A stretch of DNA of 64,000 nt from Amycolatopsis sp. NBC_00345 (GTDB lineage Bacteria > Actinomycetota > Actinomycetes > Mycobacteriales > Pseudonocardiaceae). The translations under genes and the position numbers were made by a program. The DNA lies in contig NZ_CP107995.1 of assembly GCF_036116635.1 (NCBI RefSeq), positions 1,550,001-1,614,000 on the forward strand. The letters run 5' to 3'. This document shows, one piece after another, positions 51,108 through 58,609 of the stretch; the stretch's first letter is position 1; every line of letters begins with the position of its first letter. The notes under the pieces were generated by a model, which was given only the letters and a program-made list of their open reading frames with translations, searched no databases and was not told where the DNA came from.

Positions 51108-52480
51108 TCACGGTCCGCGGGCTCACCGCGCAGGCGGGGGAGGTGCCGATCCTGCGCGACGTGTCGTTCTCCGTCGGCGCGGGCGAAGTGGTGACGCTGT
51201 TCGGCCCTTCCGGCGCGGGGAAGACGACGGTCGCGATGGCGGTCGCCGGGCTCACCCGGCCCGGACTGACGGTGCACGGCGAAATCGAGGCGCCGCCGAG
51301 GATCGGTTACCTGCCGCAGCAGGCGGCCGAGACGCTGAACCCGGCCCGCCGGATCGGCCGGGCCCTCGGTGAGCTGGCCGGCCTGCGGGAACCGCGGATG
51401 AGCCGGGCGCGGCGGCGGGAGCGGGTCGCCGAGGTCCTGCGCGCGGTCGCGTTCGAGGACGGGGACCGGGTCCTGCGGCGGTACCCGTTCGAGTTCTCCG
51501 GTGGCCAGCGGACCCGGCTCGCACTGGCGCAGGTGCTCGCGACCCTGCCTACAGCGCTGGTCCTGGACGAGCCGACCACCGGCCTCGACGCCGGGCGCAA
51601 GGCGGATCTCGTCGCGCAGCTCCGGGCGCTGGCCGAGAGCGGGGTCGCGATGCTGGTCGTCACGCACGATCCGGACGTCGTGGCGGGGCTCGGCGGGCGG
51701 GTGCTGAGCGTGCGTGAGGGCACCGTCGAACCCGCGCCGCCTCCGTCCCCACGGCCAGTGGTGGCGGTGCGGGAGCGGGCCGCACCACGGGGTGCGCCGG
51801 TGGTGGAGCTCCGGGACGTGTCTGTCCACTATGGATCGACGGCGGTGCTGCGCGAGGTCGATTTTTCGTTCTACGGCGGTGAAACGGTGGGGATCACCGG
51901 AGCTTCCGGTGCGGGGAAGACCAGCCTCGCCCGTTGCGTCGCCGGTCTGGTCCGGCCGAGCCGTGGCACGGTGCTGGCTGGAGGCGAGCCCCTGCCACCG
52001 TTGCGGAAACGCACCACGTCGCAGGTCGCGTCGGTGCAGTACGTCTGGCAGGAGGCGGCCGCGTCGTTCGACCCGCGGCGCACCGTGGCCGACCAGGTCG
52101 CCGCGACCGGCGTCCGGCTGCGCGGGCTGCGCCCGGCGGAAGCCCACCACGAGGCCGTGGCGGTGCTGGACCAGCTCGGGCTCACCGAGGCGCAGGCTGG
52201 CCGGTACCCGCCGGGGCTGTCGGGCGGCCAGCTGCGGCGCGCCGCCCTCGCGCGGGCCCTGCTGGCGCACCCGCGCGTGCTGATCTGCGACGAGGTCACC
52301 ACCGGGCTCGACCACTCGCTGACCACCCGCGTCCTCGATCACCTCGACGCCTACCAGCAGCGGACCGGCGCCGCGGTCCTCTCGATCAGCCACGACCCGC
52401 ACGCGCTGGCCGGCCGCGTGGACCGGTTCCTCGTGGTCGATGGCGGGCGCGTCACCGAGACCGCGGTGGGATTGGCTTGA
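51104..52480 (+). CDS. ABC transporter ATPase with two fused nucleotide-binding domains (DppD-DppF type)
   Basis: 458 residues, two ABC domains in one chain. First NBD: Walker A GPSGAGKT, signature FSGGQ, Walker B ALVLDEPTTGLD. Second NBD (from about residue 230): Walker A GASGAGKT, signature LSGGQ, Walker B VLICDEVTTGLD and switch SISHDP. Both look catalytically complete, except that the second has Asp-Glu-Val in place of Asp-Glu-Pro. Start GTG 51104 overlaps the permease stop. Completes a full importer under the riboswitch. Confidence 0.94.
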   Translation: MITVRGLTAQAGEVPILRDVSFSVGAGEVVTLFGPSGAGKTTVAMAVAGLTRPGLTVHGEIEAPPRIGYLPQQAAETLNPARRIGRALGELAGLREPRMSRARRRERVAEVLRAVAFEDGDRVLRRYPFEFSGGQRTRLALAQVLATLPTALVLDEPTTGLDAGRKADLVAQLRALAESGVAMLVVTHDPDVVAGLGGRVLSVREGTVEPAPPPSPRPVVAVRERAAPRGAPVVELRDVSVHYGSTAVLREVDFSFYGGETVGITGASGAGKTSLARCVAGLVRPSRGTVLAGGEPLPPLRKRTTSQVASVQYVWQEAAASFDPRRTVADQVAATGVRLRGLRPAEAHHEAVAVLDQLGLTEAQAGRYPPGLSGGQLRRAALARALLAHPRVLICDEVTTGLDHSLTTRVLDHLDAYQQRTGAAVLSISHDPHALAGRVDRFLVVDGGRVTETAVGLA

Positions 52481-52515
52481 CCGCACGTCCTGGCCGCTGT
52501 CGGACGTAGCTGGCG

Positions 52516-53172
52516 TCAGGAGTGGTGTTCGGCGCGCCAGTGACGCCCTCGCCGCGGCGTTCGCCAGTGCCGCCCCCGCCAGGGGCGGGCCGGACCGTGC
52601 GCGGCGGCGAAGCCCGGGTGGTGCGCGGCGAAGTGGCCGGCGGTGATGGCCATCAGCACCGGGTACCTGATCTGCCCGCGCAGCAGCTCGGTGTCGCGCG
52701 GCCGGCCCTCTTCGTGGAAGCCGAGCCTCGCGTGCAGCGCCAGCGAGGCGAAGTTACGGCCGTGCACGCTGACCTCGCACTCGTGGTAGCCGCGCTGCTC
52801 GAACATGAACGCGAGCAGCGTGGTGACGGCGTCGCCCGCGTAGCCGCAACGCCGGTGCTGCGCGCCGATCCCGATGCCGTAGCTGAACCGGCCGGACGCG
52901 GGGTCGGCCTGGAGCCAGATCGAGCCGACCAGCGTCCGGCCGTGCAGCGTCTCGATCGCGAGGTGGCGGTCGTCGCCGGAGCCGGCCACGTCCGCCCGGT
53001 GGGTCGCCCAGTGCCGGTACCCCCCGGCGGCAGGGCCGCCGGCCGGGTCCCGGTCGAACCCGATCAGGGCGCGACGATCTCCGGGGCGGATGTCGCGCAA
53101 CCGCACCGTCCGGCCGGGCCGGCTGTCCACCCGCGCCGGGGCCGGCACGGGGCGGGGAGCGTCCATGATCAT
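52516..53172 (-). CDS. GNAT-family acetyltransferase (RimJ/RimL-like)
   Basis: 218 residues. GNAT domain with GIGIGAQHRRCGYAGDAVTTLL (the acetyl-CoA loop is degenerate compared with Q/RxxGxG/A) and LALHARLGFHEEGRPRD as in RimJ-type N-acetyltransferases. The C-terminal ~45 residues are rich in His/Arg/Trp/Pro and probably unstructured. ATG 53172 and ATG 53166 are both possible; TACGAT 8 nt upstream hints at a leaderless transcript. Convergent with the ABC operon. Confidence 0.78.
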   Translation of the reverse strand: MIMDAPRPVPAPARVDSRPGRTVRLRDIRPGDRRALIGFDRDPAGGPAAGGYRHWATHRADVAGSGDDRHLAIETLHGRTLVGSIWLQADPASGRFSYGIGIGAQHRRCGYAGDAVTTLLAFMFEQRGYHECEVSVHGRNFASLALHARLGFHEEGRPRDTELLRGQIRYPVLMAITAGHFAAHHPGFAAAHGPARPWRGRHWRTPRRGRHWRAEHHS

Positions 53173-53285
53173 CGGCAGTGATCGTACCCGGGGTGCTCAC
53201 GGCCCCCGGTCGCGCCGCCGCGGACGGCCACCGGACGGTTACCGTCCGGCGTTTCCGGGTGACACGGCGCGGCCGCCGCTCGTCC

Positions 53286-54071
53286 TCAGTTGTCGACGAA
53301 CTGGCCCAGCGCGGCGCGGTAATCGGTGAAGTCCGGCTCGGTGTGGATGCTGGTGGCGTCGCTCTTGGTGAGGGTCAGCGACGGGCAGCTGGGCTGCGAG
53401 CTGCCGAGCAGCTGTGTGGAGCCGATCTTCGTGCCGGTCTTGGCTTCGTAGAGGGTGACGTCGTACTTGCCCTGGTAGAGCTTGAGCGTGTCCGAGGTGA
53501 ACTTGCAGTCGGTGAGGTACTGGCCGTCGTCGGGCGAGTCGAGGCAGGCGATGACCTGGACCTGGCGTGGGTTCAGCTGGGTGTCGTCCCACTCCGGCGG
53601 CACGTCGGCGCCCATCGAGGCGATGTTGAGGGAGTCGGAGTCGCTGGTGACGAACACGCCGACCGGGTGCGGGCTGGGGCCGGTGTACGCGTCGTTGTCC
53701 GGGAAGTACTTGCGGACGCCCGCGCAGCCGTCCTCGAGGTCCGACACCCGGGAGACCGCCGCGTTGCTGGCCTTCGGTGCGAACAGGACCCAGTACCCGC
53801 CGTAGCCGACCGCCGCCACCACGGCCACGGCGATCAGCCGCACCGCCAGCTTGCGGTTCTTGTTCGACGCCTGCCCCGGCGCGGATTCGCCCGCCAGCGC
53901 CGTTCGCACGGGCACCCCGCGCCGGCCGCGGACCGCGACGGAGATCAGGAACACCAGGGGAGCGGCCGCCACCAGCGCGAACAAGATCCCGATCGGCACG
54001 TTGCCGCTCTGGAAGGCGAGTACCGAGAACACCACGGCGAGTGCCGTGAGGACAATGAACAACCGGGCCAT
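53286..54071 (-). CDS. Membrane-anchored protein of unknown function
   Basis: 261 residues. Two N-terminal helices (residues ~4-22 and 24-46), a basic linker and a third helix (~75-95) place the C-terminal ~165 residues outside the cytoplasm. That domain has four cysteines (DGCAG, IACLD, TDCKF, PSCPS) that could form disulfides, as in actinobacterial septum-formation/DUF4190-like exported domains; I do not assign a family. GGAAGG lies about 6 nt before ATG 54071. No operon partner. Confidence 0.8.
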   Translation of the reverse strand: MARLFIVLTALAVVFSVLAFQSGNVPIGILFALVAAAPLVFLISVAVRGRRGVPVRTALAGESAPGQASNKNRKLAVRLIAVAVVAAVGYGGYWVLFAPKASNAAVSRVSDLEDGCAGVRKYFPDNDAYTGPSPHPVGVFVTSDSDSLNIASMGADVPPEWDDTQLNPRQVQVIACLDSPDDGQYLTDCKFTSDTLKLYQGKYDVTLYEAKTGTKIGSTQLLGSSQPSCPSLTLTKSDATSIHTEPDFTDYRAALGQFVDN

Positions 54072-54278
54072 GAAACGCCTTCCGAATCCACCTGTGCCAG
54101 CGGAAGCGGACGCTAGCCGGGGGCGATGACATCCTGATGACATGGCGGGACCGTGGCCGTCGCTCCCGCCCGAGCGCGGCCGCTGCCCGAAGCCGTTTTC
54201 CGGTAGCCTGGCCACATCAGCTTTGTTCCTCCCGGCGGGACGACCCCGTTGCCATCCCTGCGTGTAAAGGTGAATTCG

Positions 54279-55052
54279 ATGCTGGACTACGGTTTCGACC
54301 TGTCCGGTGTAGAGCGCGATCTTGCTCTGCCCGACCTGGTGGCTGAAGGCGCCGAGCTCGACGCCCTGGTGGCGGCGCAGGCCGACTGGTCCGTGCCCAC
54401 GCCCGCGGCGGGGTGGACGATCGCCCACCAGATCGCTCATCTCGCGGCCGCCGACGCGAACGTGCTCATCGCCATCCGGACCCCGGAGGCGTTCGGCACC
54501 GTGCTGAAGGAGGCCGAAGCCGAAGGCAGCCAGCACGCCGATCTCGAAGCCGCCGCCGGCGCGGCCAAACCGCGATCCGTACTGCTGGAACAATGGCGTG
54601 CCGGCCGAGCCGAGGTGGCGGAGGCGCTCCGTGACATTCCGCTGGACCACGCGTTTCCGTGGTACGGCTCGCAGCTGACCGCGGCGTTGATGGTGCCGCT
54701 CCGGCTGATGGAAACCTGGGCGCACGGGCAGGACGTTTTCGACGCGCTGGGTGTCCCGCATCGTGCGACGGGGCGGCTCCAGCACGTGGCCTCGCTCGGA
54801 GTGATCGGCCGGGAGCTGTCGTTTTATGCCGCCCAGTTACCCGGTCCGGCCGAGCCGTTCCGGGTCGAGCTGACCGGTCCCGGCGGCCAGACCTGGTTCT
54901 GGGGCCCGGAAGACGCCGCGCAACGGGTTCAGGGCAGTGCCCTCGATTTCTGCCTTCGGGTCACCCATCGCCGGTCCCGGGCCGAGACCGATCTCACGGC
55001 GGTCGGTGAGGACGCGGAGAAGTGGCTGGACAACGCTCGCGTTTTCCTCTGA
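54279..55052 (+). CDS. TIGR03084-like MDMPI/DinB-fold metal-binding protein
   Basis: 257 residues. Similar to the actinobacterial TIGR03084 family: GWTIAHQIAHLAAADANVLI supplies the first His residues and LMETWAHGQDVFDALG the last, consistent with a three-His metal site in a four-helix bundle. Wenxma-type and MDMPI-like proteins of this kind are thought to use mycothiol. AAAGG stands 8 nt before ATG 54279, preferred over an upstream in-frame start. Single gene. Confidence 0.78.
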   Translation: MLDYGFDLSGVERDLALPDLVAEGAELDALVAAQADWSVPTPAAGWTIAHQIAHLAAADANVLIAIRTPEAFGTVLKEAEAEGSQHADLEAAAGAAKPRSVLLEQWRAGRAEVAEALRDIPLDHAFPWYGSQLTAALMVPLRLMETWAHGQDVFDALGVPHRATGRLQHVASLGVIGRELSFYAAQLPGPAEPFRVELTGPGGQTWFWGPEDAAQRVQGSALDFCLRVTHRRSRAETDLTAVGEDAEKWLDNARVFL

Positions 55053-55140
55053 GAACGCGAGCCCGTCGCCGATTTCATCGGAGTTTAATCACGCGTCGCT
55101 AGCGTCCCCCGCGCTATCACCAGATCGAACAGGGGGACGG

Positions 55141-56294
55141 ATGTTCTTGACAGCAAAGAGGATCCTGGCCGTCGCGGCGGCGGTGCCGCTGATGGCCGGC
55201 CTCGCCGGTGCGGCGAGCGCGGCGCCGGCGCCGGCGCCGGCACTGACACCGACGCCGGCCGAGATCCTGCAGGCGGGTGCCCAGGCCGGGCTGAAGGACG
55301 GCTATCCCGCCGTGATCGGGATGGTCCGCAACGGCGACGACACCCAGTACATCCACGCCGGCAACGCCGACCGCGTCAAGGGGACGCCGGCCGACCCGAA
55401 GATGAAGTTCCGGATCGGCAGCAACACCAAGGCGTTCACCGCCACCGTCCTGTTGCAGCTGGAGGCCGAGCACAAGCTTTCGCTCGACGACACGGTGGAC
55501 CACTGGCTGCCCGGCGCGGTGAACGCGAATGGCAACGACGGCACCAAGATCACCCTCCGGCAGCTGCTCACCCACACCTCGGGGATCCCGGACTACGCGG
55601 CCAACACCCAGTTCGGCCTGACCTACGCCGGCAATCTCAACCCCAGCCTGCAGTGGGCGCCGCAGACCTTGGTCAACCTCGGCACGTCGAGCAAGCCCGT
55701 CGGCGCGCCCGGCGCGAAGTACTCGTACTCCAACACCAACTACGTGCTGGCCGGCATGGTGATCAAGGCGGTCACCGGAAACGACCCCGCGGTCGAGATC
55801 CAGCACCGGATCATCGAGCCGCTCGGCCTGCGCGACACGACGTTCCCGGCCTCGGACCCGGCCATGCCGGCGAATTCGCTGAACGGCTACTTCATCGCGC
55901 TCGGCATCTACCGGGACGTCACGGCGTCGCAGGTGCAGGCGTTCGGCTCGGCCGGCGCCATCGTGTCCACCCTGGACGACCTGGCGACCTTCGAACGCGC
56001 GCTGATGACCGGCAAGCTGCTGCAGCCGGCCCAGGAACAGGAGCTGAAGACCACGGTGCCGATGGACGCCACCTCCGGCAACGGCTACGGACTGGGGATC
56101 GGCCACGCGCAGACCCGTGCGGTCCGGTGTGGACCCACACCGGCGCCGTGCTCGGCTACCTGAGCCAGTGGATCACCAGTGACGACGGCAGCAAGCAGAT
56201 GGTGTTCGCGGTCAACGAGTTCCACATGATCGAGGGCACGCCCGGCCAGGCCGACGTCGGCACCGCCGCGCTGAACGCCTACTGCGCACTGTAA
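55141..56294 (+). pseudogene. Exported serine hydrolase (beta-lactamase/DD-peptidase fold) with a -1 frameshift near its 3' end
   Basis: A signal peptide (residues ~1-27, ASAAP) precedes a class C-like serine hydrolase: catalytic GSNTKAFTA (SxxK), YSYSNTNY (YxN) and LTHTSGIPDY. At 56114-56116 a CCC run is one base short for the family reading: frame 1 runs into a premature stop at 56163, while adding one C continues as GPVWTHTGAVLGYLSQW, restoring the HTG motif, to the natural stop TAA at 56292-56294. So the third active-site motif lies beyond the shift. GGGGGA precedes ATG 55141. An IS element is inserted at the stop codon. Either a real recent mutation or a homopolymer sequencing error. Confidence 0.85.
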
Positions 56295-57273
56295 GTGCCT
56301 GTCTTGGAACTTGGTTAGGTGGTTCTGGCCCGCTTTGTTGGGCGGGTGAGGCGTCTGGTCATCATAGTGATCATGGCGTTGTTGACGAATGCGGCGGAGT
56401 GGTCGGGTAGTCGTTCGTAGTCGCGGGCGTTGCGGCGTGCTTGGGTGATCCAGGAGAAGGTGCGTTCGACGACCCAGCGCCGGGGCAGGATGATGAAGGT
56501 GGTCTGGCCGACGATTTTCTTCACGATGTCGAAGGTGAGATGCAGTGTGTCTTGTGCCCAGTCGACCAGTGCTTTGCTGGTGTAGCCGCCGTCGGCCCAG
56601 ACCCAGGTGATGCCGCGGTAGGCGGTGTGCAGCGCCGAGAGCAGGTCGCGGGCTGCGGCGCGGTCCTGCACGCTGGCTGCGGTGATCAGGACCACCAGCA
56701 GCAGTCCTTGGGTGTCGGTGGCGATGTGGCGTTTGCGGCCGTCGATCTTCTTCCCGCCGTCATAGCCGCGCGACGGGCGGCCGACGGTCTCGGCGGCCTT
56801 GACCGACTGGGAGTCGATCACCGCTGCGGACGGCGCCGGATTCCGCCCCGCTCGCGACCGGATCTTCTCGCGCAACTGGTCGCGGATCTTGTCGAACACC
56901 CCGGCTTTGCTCCAGCGGGTGAAGAATCCGTGCACCGTCTGCCATGGCGGGAAGTCCGCTGGTAACGCCCGCCATTTGATGCCGTTGTCGGTCACGTAGC
57001 GCAGCGCGTCCACGACCGCGCGCCGGTGATGTTTCTCCGGCCGGCCACCCAGCTCGGTCGCACATGCAGGCCTGGGCAGCAACGGCTCCAGCAACGCCCA
57101 CTCGGCATCGGTGGTGTCCGACGGGTAGCGACGGGAACGACAGCCCACTGACGTGGGCCGATCCACGGCAAGGTACAAAGGGAAACCGGGCCTCTGCTAG
57201 AGATCGAGATGTGGTGTCAAGATCACTAGCAGAGGCCCGACCCATACCCGAAACCGGGATCACAAACAGGCAC
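56295..57273. mobile_element. IS5-family insertion sequence, complete, 979 bp, with TAA target duplication
   Basis: Ends begin GTGCCTGT (56295-56302) and finish ACAGGCAC (57266-57273); the terminal inverted repeats align over about 22 bp with ~16 matches. TAA flanks both sides (56292-56294 and 57274-57276), a 3-bp target duplication as seen in TNA/ANT-targeting subgroups of IS5. The element carries one transposase gene on the minus strand. The left TAA is the stop codon of the serine hydrolase. Confidence 0.9.
56315..57178 (-). CDS. IS5-family DDE transposase
   Basis: 287 residues from TTG 57178; a GTG ten codons later (before GCRSRRYPSDTTD) is equally likely as the start. An N-terminal DUF4096-like DNA-binding part (YPSDTTDAEWALLEPLLP; WRALPADFPPWQTVHGFFTRW) is followed by the DDE core: first Asp in AAVIDSQSVKAAE, second in WVWADGGYTS and Glu in WVVERTFSWI. 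Intact, with no frameshift, so the element is potentially active. Confidence 0.94.
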   Translation of the reverse strand: MYLAVDRPTSVGCRSRRYPSDTTDAEWALLEPLLPRPACATELGGRPEKHHRRAVVDALRYVTDNGIKWRALPADFPPWQTVHGFFTRWSKAGVFDKIRDQLREKIRSRAGRNPAPSAAVIDSQSVKAAETVGRPSRGYDGGKKIDGRKRHIATDTQGLLLVVLITAASVQDRAAARDLLSALHTAYRGITWVWADGGYTSKALVDWAQDTLHLTFDIVKKIVGQTTFIILPRRWVVERTFSWITQARRNARDYERLPDHSAAFVNNAMITMMTRRLTRPTKRARTT

Positions 57274-57285
57274 TAAGAGCTGTAA

Positions 57286-57335
57286 GGCTCGTGAGTGTTT
57301 AGGACGGTTCTAACCGTCATAAACACTCACGAGCC
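57286..57335. terminator. 50-bp cruciform, bidirectional terminator
   Basis: Perfect 16-bp arms (57286-57301 and 57320-57335: GGCTCGTGAGTGTTTA and its complement) enclose a second inverted repeat GACGGTT/AACCGTC (57303-57309, 57312-57318). It lies 13 bp after the IS and 12 bp before the MarR stop. Before the IS came in, it followed the serine hydrolase stop directly, so it probably terminated both convergent genes. Confidence 0.8.
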
Positions 57336-57346
57336 TCTCGCCGGGT

Positions 57347-57778
57347 TCAGCGCTCGGCTTGGGCGGTCAGCACCTTGTCCAGCAACCGGTGCAGCTGTTG
57401 CTGTTCCTTGCCTTCCAGCGTGGCGAAGGGGGAGCGTGCGTACGCCCGCGCGAGCAGCCGCTTGCGGACCTTCGCGCCGGCGTCGGTCAGCAGCAGCGTG
57501 CGCACCCGTCCGTCGGCGGGATGCGGTGCCCGCAGCGCGAGGCCCTTCTCTTCGAGCTTCGCGCTGAGCAACGTCACGTTCGACGGATCGCACTGAAGAC
57601 GGCCGGCGAGCTGCTTGAGGGAAACCGGCTCCGCGTCCGGGTCCACCAGCCAGAGCAGATTGGCCTGTGACTCGGTGAGGTCGTCCGCCTCGACGATGGC
57701 CTTGGTCATGCTGGTGACGACTCCGCCCAGGCTGATCAGCTGCTCGATCAGCCGCGCGTGTGTTTCGTGGGTGCGCAC
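57347..57778 (-). CDS. MarR-family transcriptional regulator
   Basis: 143 residues. Winged-helix core LTESQANLLWLVDP, SLKQLAGRLQCDPSNVTLLSAKLEEKGL, then APHPADGRVRTLLLTDAG, the standard MarR DNA-binding wing. The GTG start at 57778 has TACACT 6 nt upstream and no ribosome binding site, consistent with a leaderless transcript. A palindrome ACTTTCAAGAAGT lies about 12 bp upstream as a possible autoregulatory site. Target genes unknown. Confidence 0.92.
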   Translation of the reverse strand: MRTHETHARLIEQLISLGGVVTSMTKAIVEADDLTESQANLLWLVDPDAEPVSLKQLAGRLQCDPSNVTLLSAKLEEKGLALRAPHPADGRVRTLLLTDAGAKVRKRLLARAYARSPFATLEGKEQQQLHRLLDKVLTAQAER

Positions 57779-57789
57779 GTCCCGAGTGT

Positions 57790-57802
57790 ACTTCTTGAAA
57801 GT
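57790..57802. promoter_or_regulatory. Palindrome upstream of the MarR gene
   Basis: ACTT-N5-AAGT with a largely symmetric centre (ACTTTCAAGAAGT on the minus strand), next to the -10 TACACT. Candidate MarR operator. Confidence 0.4.
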
Positions 57803-57814
57803 GTCATTGAGTTA

Positions 57815-58513
57815 CTACACGAATGTGGAGGGGTTTCCCGGCCCCGCAACGCTTTGCAACATGGGCACGAAGAACTTCCGGGCCAGCGCGCGCACCTGCT
57901 CGTCGTCGTCGAGGTCCACGACCTGGCTCGGGGTGACGAGGAACGAGGCGGAGACGCGGGTCATCAGCTCGGCCACGAGTTCCACGTCCACCTCGGCCGA
58001 GACCGTGCCCGCCGCCTGCTCGCGGTGGAGCTGGCCCGCGACGAACCGCTGCACCGCGGCGTGGGTCTGCCCGCCGTCGCTGATCATCGACGGCACGAGC
58101 ACGTCCGGCTCGACGGCCATCAGCCCGCCGATGAGCCGGTTGTGCCGGATGGCCCGCAACGCGCTGGCGAAGCCCAGCACCACCCGGTCGGCGGCGGTGG
58201 TGGCCGGTTCGATGTCGAGGAGGAACTGGTCGAAGTAGCGGCGGAACTCGCGCCGCACCACGTGTTCGACCAAGGCGTCCTTGGTGGCGAACCGGCGGTA
58301 GACGGTGATCCGGGAGACCCCGGCCCGCTTGGCCACGTCCTCCATGGTGGACCGGCGGATCCCCATCCGGCAGAACTGTTCGTAGGCGCCGTCGAGCACG
58401 CGCGCGGTCACCTCGTCGTCGTCGGCGACGGCCGGCCCGACGGCCTCGGCGAGCGCGCGTTCCAGCAGTGATTCCCGGCCTGGCGTCATCTCGCCGGATC
58501 GTACCGCTTCCAC
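57815..58513 (-). CDS. TetR-family regulator, probable repressor of the lcp gene (LcpR-like)
   Basis: 232 residues. Helix-turn-helix FCRMGIRRSTMEDVAKRAGVSRITVYRRFATKDAL, with an N-terminal extension of about 35 residues and a TetR_C ligand domain. GTG 58513 has GGGAGG a few nt upstream and is chosen over the internal ATG 58489. Divergent from the Lcp-like oxygenase gene, with a 20-bp inverted repeat in between that overlaps the lcp promoter. In rubber-degrading Gordonia a TetR protein (LcpR) also precedes lcp. Ligand unknown. Confidence 0.9.
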   Translation of the reverse strand: MEAVRSGEMTPGRESLLERALAEAVGPAVADDDEVTARVLDGAYEQFCRMGIRRSTMEDVAKRAGVSRITVYRRFATKDALVEHVVRREFRRYFDQFLLDIEPATTAADRVVLGFASALRAIRHNRLIGGLMAVEPDVLVPSMISDGGQTHAAVQRFVAGQLHREQAAGTVSAEVDVELVAELMTRVSASFLVTPSQVVDLDDDEQVRALARKFFVPMLQSVAGPGNPSTFV

Positions 58514-58526
58514 CTGCCGCCTCCCC

Positions 58527-58555
58527 TTGATACGGGATTACATGATGCGTACCAT
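58527..58555 (+). promoter_or_regulatory. Promoter of the Lcp-like gene
   Basis: TTGATA (58527-58532), a 17-nt spacer, then TACCAT (58550-58555), a good SigA-type promoter that would start transcription near 58562, 48 nt before the ATG. Confidence 0.65.
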
Positions 58556-58562
58556 CGTATCA
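58543..58562. promoter_or_regulatory. TetR operator overlapping the lcp promoter
   Basis: TGATGCG-TACCAT-CGTATCA: 7-bp arms with one mismatch around a 6-nt centre that is the -10 box itself. A further TGATACG at 58528 repeats the arm. The position fits repression of lcp by the divergent TetR protein. Confidence 0.65.
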
Positions 58563-58609
58563 GTCGCTATCTCAGCTTCGAAGATCCAAGACTCAAAGAG
58601 GAGTCAGGC

